Source of the DNA: Lachnospiraceae bacterium UBA3801
GTDB taxonomy: Bacteria; Bacillota; Clostridia; Lachnospirales; Lachnospiraceae
Direction: 5' to 3'
Length of the DNA: 13,382 nucleotides
Assembly (NCBI GenBank): GCA_002368685.1
Contig: DFEN01000103.1
Span: 1-13,382 of the forward strand
Numbering within the stretch: position 1 is the stretch's first letter; each line of letters begins with the position of its first letter. Below, in pieces: positions 13,316 through 13,382 of this stretch. The position numbers and the translations under genes are program-made. Under the pieces are notes generated by a model. That model saw only the letters and a program-made list of their open reading frames with translations, was not told where the DNA came from and did not search any database.

Positions 13316-13382
13316 TGAGTAAATAGTGTCGTTTCTATTTTGCTCAAAAAGTGAGTAAATAAGAACCGTCCCTATTTGCATA
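13316..13382. repeat. Divergent inverted pair of REP-like repeats
   Basis: A decayed forward copy (13316-13346; GTGTCGTTTCT core, arms TGAGTAAATAG and CTATTTTGCTCA) faces a reversed copy (13352-13382; AGAACCGTCCCTATTTGCATA). The inner arms have GAGTAAAT in place of GCAAAT. The pair begins 2 bases after the peptidase stop and runs to the window edge, so it may be incomplete. Confidence 0.85.

Overview
The window looks like chromosomal DNA from a low-to-mid G+C Firmicute, most likely a clostridium of the Lachnospiraceae type. Evidence for this is the AGGAGG-type ribosome binding sites on nearly every gene, the comM-dprA-topA and rpsB-tsf gene order, the DUF6115-like membrane protein before rpsB, and the codon use. 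All supported genes are on the + strand.

Layout. (1) 1-2431: a REP-like hairpin, then two CobW/COG0523-type GTPase genes that look like a metal (probably zinc) handling pair, closed by an intrinsic terminator. The first has a very histidine-rich stretch and the CxCC metal motif. The second lacks CxCC and ends in a domain resembling the C-terminus of the TIGR03943/DUF1980 family. (2) 2435-5205: comM (YifB-type AAA+ helicase) and dprA, translationally overlapping, which act on single-stranded DNA during transformation. (3) 5218-9096: topA with its own promoter, then a membrane-anchored coiled-coil protein (DUF6115-like) and a small membrane protein with only the LysM-like part of MltG, ending in a terminator. 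(4) 9074-11261: a promoter and a structured leader, rpsB and tsf, then a terminator. The EF-Ts is unusually long. (5) 11110-12231: an intact REP-associated tyrosine transposase (RAYT, HUH/Y1 type) surrounded by eight copies of a roughly 29-bp repeat. (6) 12252-13313: an M24 Xaa-Pro peptidase, followed by two more repeat copies.

The main point of interest is the repeat system. Twelve copies of one repeat (TGCAAATAGGGACG...TTTGCA) and two copies of a sister repeat (CACTGGGGACGG...CAGTGAC) share the core GGGACGGTTC, while their flanking arms differ in sequence but stay self-complementary. They occur singly inverted, as perfect 29-bp-arm palindromes, or as direct tandems with an exact 31-bp period. 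They sit right after stop codons and right before ribosome binding sites. The RAYT is the obvious candidate enzyme for moving or maintaining them.

A second point is synteny. In Bacillus subtilis the order is dprA-topA-(trmFO-xerC-clpQY-codY-large flagellar/chemotaxis operon)-swrB-rpsB-tsf. Here topA is directly followed by a SwrB-position membrane coiled-coil gene and then rpsB, as if the whole intervening flagellar block were missing.
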